Part shown: positions 14,572-17,338 of the stretch, in pieces | Layout of the letters: each line of letters opens with the position of its first letter | Position numbering within the stretch: position 1 is the first letter of the stretch | NCBI GenBank assembly: GCA_050260215.1 | Contig: JBLNBU010000012.1 | Coordinates: 1-17,338, forward strand | Origin: JBLNBU01 sp050260215 | GTDB taxonomy: Bacteria; Pseudomonadota; Alphaproteobacteria; Rhodospirillales; Magnetospirillaceae | Direction: 5' to 3' | DNA length: 17,338 bases | Program-made: the position numbers and the translations under genes | Notes under the pieces: model-generated | Databases searched by the model: none | What the model was told of the DNA's origin: nothing | What the model saw: only the letters and a program-made list of their open reading frames with translations

Positions 14572-14618
14572 GTCACCCCCGGGCTTGACCGGAGGTCCAT
14601 GGATGGCCGGGTCAGCCC
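14572..14618. repeat. intergenic CCCGGG palindrome, copy 2 (between crotonase and TPR cyclase genes)
   Basis: The first part (GTCACCCCCGGGCTTGACC) aligns with the reverse complement of the 12945-12977 element. GGGCTTGACCGG and CCGGGTCAGCCC then form an imperfect hairpin across a loop containing CCATGG. It lies between convergent stops, so a terminator role for both genes is plausible. Confidence 0.55.
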
Positions 14619-14619
14619 C

Positions 14620-16896
14620 TCAGCTGCCCGGCCACAGGGTGTTCATCTGCTCGGCATAGTCCAGGATCTCGGCGACCGAGCGGCCTTCGAGATGGGCCGG
14701 GGCCGGTGTCGGTTCGGGCTTGGGGCGCCGGGGCGCGCTGGGCAGGATGGCGCCTTCCTCGACCGAGGCGGGCGGCAGTTCCTCCTCGTCCTCGGGCTCG
14801 GGCTCGGGCAGGACCTCCTCGGCCGGCTCGGTGGAGCGGACGTTGCGGCGGCGCAGGTGGTAGACGGTCTGCTTGCCGAAGTCCTTGGCCAGCGACAGCA
14901 CGCCGACGTATTCGCAGGCGAACTTCTCGTCGAACTCGTCGCCGCGGTTCTGGGCCTCGGACCTCAGCGCGCTCTGCTCGGCGGTCAGCACCGCGACGAA
15001 CTGCTGGGTGGCGTAGACGTGGCCGATGACGGTGACCGGCTCCAGGCGGGCGGCGCGGTTGATGTGGCTGCCGTAGAAGTTGATGCGCCCGCAGATGGGG
15101 TCGGTGGCCTGGAATACCGGGCCGGCATGCAGCGAGATGCGCAGGTTCAGCGGGTGCGGCAGTTCGTCGGCCAGCACCTCGTCGGCCTTGAGCACCATTT
15201 CCTGCAGCGTCATGGCGTACTCGGCCATGGGCGTGGCCTTGTCCATCACCGCGAAGATGGCGTCGCCCCAGGTGTTGACCGACAGGGGCTGCAGCCCGGC
15301 CGCCTGCATGCCCTCGTTGATGATGCCGAGGAACTTGAGGAACACCGGGACGTGCTCCTCCTTCAGCTTGGAGTAGCCGGCGATGTCGCAGAACATCATC
15401 GAGCGGATGACGCGCCCCTCGCCCTGCTCCTCGTCGCCGCCGAGGTCGAGGTCGGGCAGGGCCGGACCGTTCTCGCCCAGCAACTCGGGATGCTGCTGCA
15501 GCAGACCGTCCAGGTCGATGATGCGCAGGCGGGTGATGTCCTCCCACTGGTCGATGAAGTCGGCGGCGCCGCCGACCAACGAGCCGGGCATCATGTCCCA
15601 CACCGCCAGCAGGTAGGGCGTAGTGCGCAGGAAGCCGGCGCGCAAGGTGGACAACCCGTGCAGGCACTGGTTGGCGAACCGGTACAGCATGTCATGGCCG
15701 AGGAAGCGTTCCTCGGTGGCATAGGTGACCGTGGTCGCCAATTTCAGCGCGTTGCGGAAGCGCATTTCCCAGCGCGGGCCGGCATAGCGCACGTCCTCGG
15801 CGATGAAGTCGTCGATGGCGAACGGCATCACCACGTTGACCTCGGCGCCGCGTTCCAGCATGGCCTCGATGAACAAGAGGTCGGCGCCGCAGGCCGCCAT
15901 GGAATAGCCGACCTGGGCGTCCAGTTCGTCCAGGCGGGCGACGATCTCGCCGCGCACGCCGGCTTCCAGCTCGGCCGGGAAGTGCGGCCCTTCGCCCGGG
16001 CGGTCGAGCGCGTGGCCGGTGAACACCACCACCGTCGGCGGCTTGATGACATCCCTGATCTCGTCGGGGACGGCGACGCCGCCCTCCTCGAGCAGGGCCA
16101 GCTGGCGCAGCACGCCCACCGGCGCGCTGTAGTGCACGCCTTCCAGCGTCCTGGCCCATTGGAAGTTATGGATGGCCTCCTCGGTCTCGCCCAGCAGCAG
16201 CAGGGCCTGGCCCAGGGTGGCCAGCAGCTGGTAGCGCTCCTCGACCGCCATGTCGGGTTCGGCCATCAGCTGGTTGGCGCGGTCGCGCACCCGCCGGGCC
16301 AGCTCGTGGGCGCCCGAGCGGTCGCCCAGCAGCAGCGAGGCGATGGCCGCATCGGCGCCGTCGCGGGCCTCGCCGCCCACGTGGAAGGCGCGCAGGAACA
16401 ACTCGCGGCAATGGACCAGGTCGCTGCGCGCGCCCGAGGCCAGCCAGGCTTCGCGGAACACCCCGGCCAGGGCGGTATAGGTTTCGGCGTCGGCGGTGGC
16501 GACCAGCTTCTTGCCGCGCACCAGCTCGATGGCCTCGGCCAGCTCGGCCATGGTCGACAGCGTGTGCTTGCCGGGTGCGGCCGACAGGGTCTCGACCGCC
16601 TTCTTCAGGCTGGAATGCAGGCGGTGGAATGGTCCCTCGTCGATCAGGATGACGTCGAGGACCGGCTGCAGCAGCTTGCGCGCCTCGTCGACGGCGCCGG
16701 TCTGGGACAGCGCCACGGCGCCGTAGATGGCCAGCTTGAAGCTGTCGGGGTAATGGCGCAGGCCGTCGCGGGCGACGTCGTGGGCAAGGAAGTTCTGGCC
16801 TTCCTCGACCAGCGCCCGGGCCATCTGCTCCCAGTCTGCCTGGCTGCGCGCGGCTCCGCCCGCTGTGGCGGCTGAACTGCCCGTCGATTCGGCCAC
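14620..16896 (-). CDS. TPR / SLOG-like / class III nucleotide cyclase protein
   Basis: The protein has 758 aa and no signal peptide or membrane helix. Residues about 20-275 are helical and TPR-like (for example YQLLATLGQALLLLGETEEA). Residues about 288-420 (VVVFTGHALDRPG, then ACGADLLFIEAMLERG and VNVVMPFAIDDFI) look like a Rossmann-type, SLOG-like nucleotide-binding fold. Residues about 496-685 form a class III cyclase domain. Metal aspartates Asp504 (MFCDIAGYSKL) and Asp545 (NTWGDAIF) and the transition-state pair Asn613 and Arg617 (INRAARLE) are present. The purine-recognition Lys and Asp positions are Asn541 and Asn606, so the substrate is open. A Pro/Glu-rich linker (about 690-740) precedes a short C-terminal helix. 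GTG 16896 is the start, with GAGGGG upstream. ATP or GTP cyclisation is inferred. Confidence 0.82.
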   Translation of the reverse strand: MAESTGSSAATAGGAARSQADWEQMARALVEEGQNFLAHDVARDGLRHYPDSFKLAIYGAVALSQTGAVDEARKLLQPVLDVILIDEGPFHRLHSSLKKAVETLSAAPGKHTLSTMAELAEAIELVRGKKLVATADAETYTALAGVFREAWLASGARSDLVHCRELFLRAFHVGGEARDGADAAIASLLLGDRSGAHELARRVRDRANQLMAEPDMAVEERYQLLATLGQALLLLGETEEAIHNFQWARTLEGVHYSAPVGVLRQLALLEEGGVAVPDEIRDVIKPPTVVVFTGHALDRPGEGPHFPAELEAGVRGEIVARLDELDAQVGYSMAACGADLLFIEAMLERGAEVNVVMPFAIDDFIAEDVRYAGPRWEMRFRNALKLATTVTYATEERFLGHDMLYRFANQCLHGLSTLRAGFLRTTPYLLAVWDMMPGSLVGGAADFIDQWEDITRLRIIDLDGLLQQHPELLGENGPALPDLDLGGDEEQGEGRVIRSMMFCDIAGYSKLKEEHVPVFLKFLGIINEGMQAAGLQPLSVNTWGDAIFAVMDKATPMAEYAMTLQEMVLKADEVLADELPHPLNLRISLHAGPVFQATDPICGRINFYGSHINRAARLEPVTVIGHVYATQQFVAVLTAEQSALRSEAQNRGDEFDEKFACEYVGVLSLAKDFGKQTVYHLRRRNVRSTEPAEEVLPEPEPEDEEELPPASVEEGAILPSAPRRPKPEPTPAPAHLEGRSVAEILDYAEQMNTLWPGS

Positions 16897-17043
16897 GACC
16901 CCAATCCCCTCGACACCAATCGCTTCCCTTTGTTTAGCACGACAGAACCGGCGTCGGAAGCACCACCGGCCATCCTTCGTGGCGCCCCCATACGCATGTG
17001 TCGGGGATGCTGCGCCGCAGTATGGTCCGGATCAAAAAATCCA

Positions 17044-17054
17044 ATTGACTCAAT
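17044..17054. promoter_or_regulatory. small operator-like dyad ATTGA-C-TCAAT
   Basis: An 11-base inverted repeat sits in an AT-rich island (about 17030-17090) that stands out from the GC-rich surroundings, between two divergent genes. It may be a transcription-factor site, but the short length makes chance occurrence possible. Confidence 0.25.
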
Positions 17055-17089
17055 CTGTTAATTTGGTCGGTACGTAACCGTATCCTTCA

Positions 17090-17116
17090 TTGACGCTCCC
17101 CCGGACATGGTACTAC
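17090..17116 (+). promoter_or_regulatory. candidate sigma-70-type promoter of the SET-domain gene
   Basis: TTGACG (17090-17095) and TACTAC (17111-17116) are spaced by 15 bases, slightly short. A start near 17123 would leave about 40 bases of leader to the ATG at 17165, which has CGGAGG at 17149-17154. Confidence 0.35.
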
Positions 17117-17164
17117 GTTTGTGTCAGTTCTTGTCCCTCCCCCGGTCCCGGAGGCCCCCCCCTG

Positions 17165-17338
17165 ATGGCGCACATCTATCCCGAACATCTGCGTGTCGAC
17201 GACTGCCTGCCGACCACCGAACAGTTCGAAGTCTGCTCGGTCAACGGACAGGTCGGAATGGGGGTCAAGGCGAAGGTGCGCTTTGCCCGCGGCACCATGG
17301 TGGCCAAGTTCACGGGATACCTGTCCAACATGATCCTG
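17165..17338 (+). CDS. probable SET-domain protein, N-terminal part (3' truncated)
   Basis: Only 58 codons are in the window; the frame stays open to the right edge. The visible protein begins MAHIYPEHLRVDDCLPTTEQ and then has GQVGMGVKAKVRFARGTMVA followed by KFTGYLSNMIL. The pattern 'G.GmGv.A...f..G.....f.G' is that of the first strands of SET domains, which transfer methyl groups from S-adenosylmethionine to lysine. Bacterial SET proteins of unknown target are common. Because the catalytic NH/Y motifs lie beyond the window, the call rests on this short segment. The start ATG has CGGAGG about ten bases upstream, and a promoter-like pair lies further upstream. Confidence 0.45.
   Translation, partial: MAHIYPEHLRVDDCLPTTEQFEVCSVNGQVGMGVKAKVRFARGTMVAKFTGYLSNMIL

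Noticed and set aside
14599..16875. Long rightward open frame antisense to the TPR cyclase protein.
   Set aside because: The composition is Gln/Gly/His/Arg-rich without any family signature, while the opposite strand has intact cyclase motifs.

Overview
The window is a GC-rich, densely coding chromosomal stretch with very strong G/C preference at third codon positions. The gene content points to an alphaproteobacterium, most likely Rhodospirillales (a Magnetospirillum/Phaeospirillum-like organism). The main reasons are a complete RegB/RegA redox two-component pair, an alphaproteobacterial DsrC-like protein, and copies of a CCCGGG-type intergenic palindrome. This taxonomic assignment is inference. 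I see no rRNA or tRNA genes, CRISPR array, insertion sequence or phage genes; it reads as ordinary chromosome rich in signalling genes.

Layout, left to right. (1) 3-824: the 3' part of an NRAMP-type metal transporter, meeting stop-to-stop (zero gap) a leftward operon at 825-3551 of CBS-CBS-BON protein, MFS transporter and DUF2270 membrane protein, in transcription order. (2) 3667-4002: a small single-pass membrane protein, tail-overlapping a leftward atypical response regulator (3999-4604). (3) 4695-5828: a leftward COG3146/GNAT-like protein, divergent from a DUF445 membrane protein (5863-7155), which is followed by a GlcD-like FAD oxidoreductase (7236-8837). (4) 8887-10197: a leftward PAS-PAS-GGDEF diguanylate cyclase. 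(5) 10326-10526 and 10657-10971: leftward DUF2795 and DsrC-like genes, divergent from regB-regA (11087-12933). A palindromic FNR-type site lies in the divergent intergenic region. (6) 12993-13685: pyrE, leftward, divergent from a crotonase-family gene (13777-14556). (7) 14620-16896: a large leftward TPR / SLOG-like / class III cyclase protein, divergent from the truncated start of a probable SET-domain protein (17165 to window end).

How the genes work together. The clearest functional unit is the 10.3-12.9 kb region. RegB has its phospho-acceptor His225, redox Cys265 and quinone-site GGLSNPF motif, and it is translationally coupled to RegA. It shares its upstream region with a DsrC-like protein that keeps one conserved cysteine but lacks the C-terminal one. 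The TTGAC-N4-GTCAA dyad between them suggests FNR-family oxygen control of one or both transcripts. Second-messenger signalling is represented by the diguanylate cyclase (intact GGDEF and RxxD sites) and by the TPR cyclase, whose two purine-recognition positions are both Asn. The CBS-BON/MFS/DUF2270 cluster looks like a transport operon with a possible nucleotide-sensing subunit. I found no clear multi-gene system that I would call wholly new. The best leads are the FNR/RegBA/DsrC-like intersection and the TPR-SLOG-cyclase protein. There is no gene-free stretch above 300 bases; the longest is 16897-17164.
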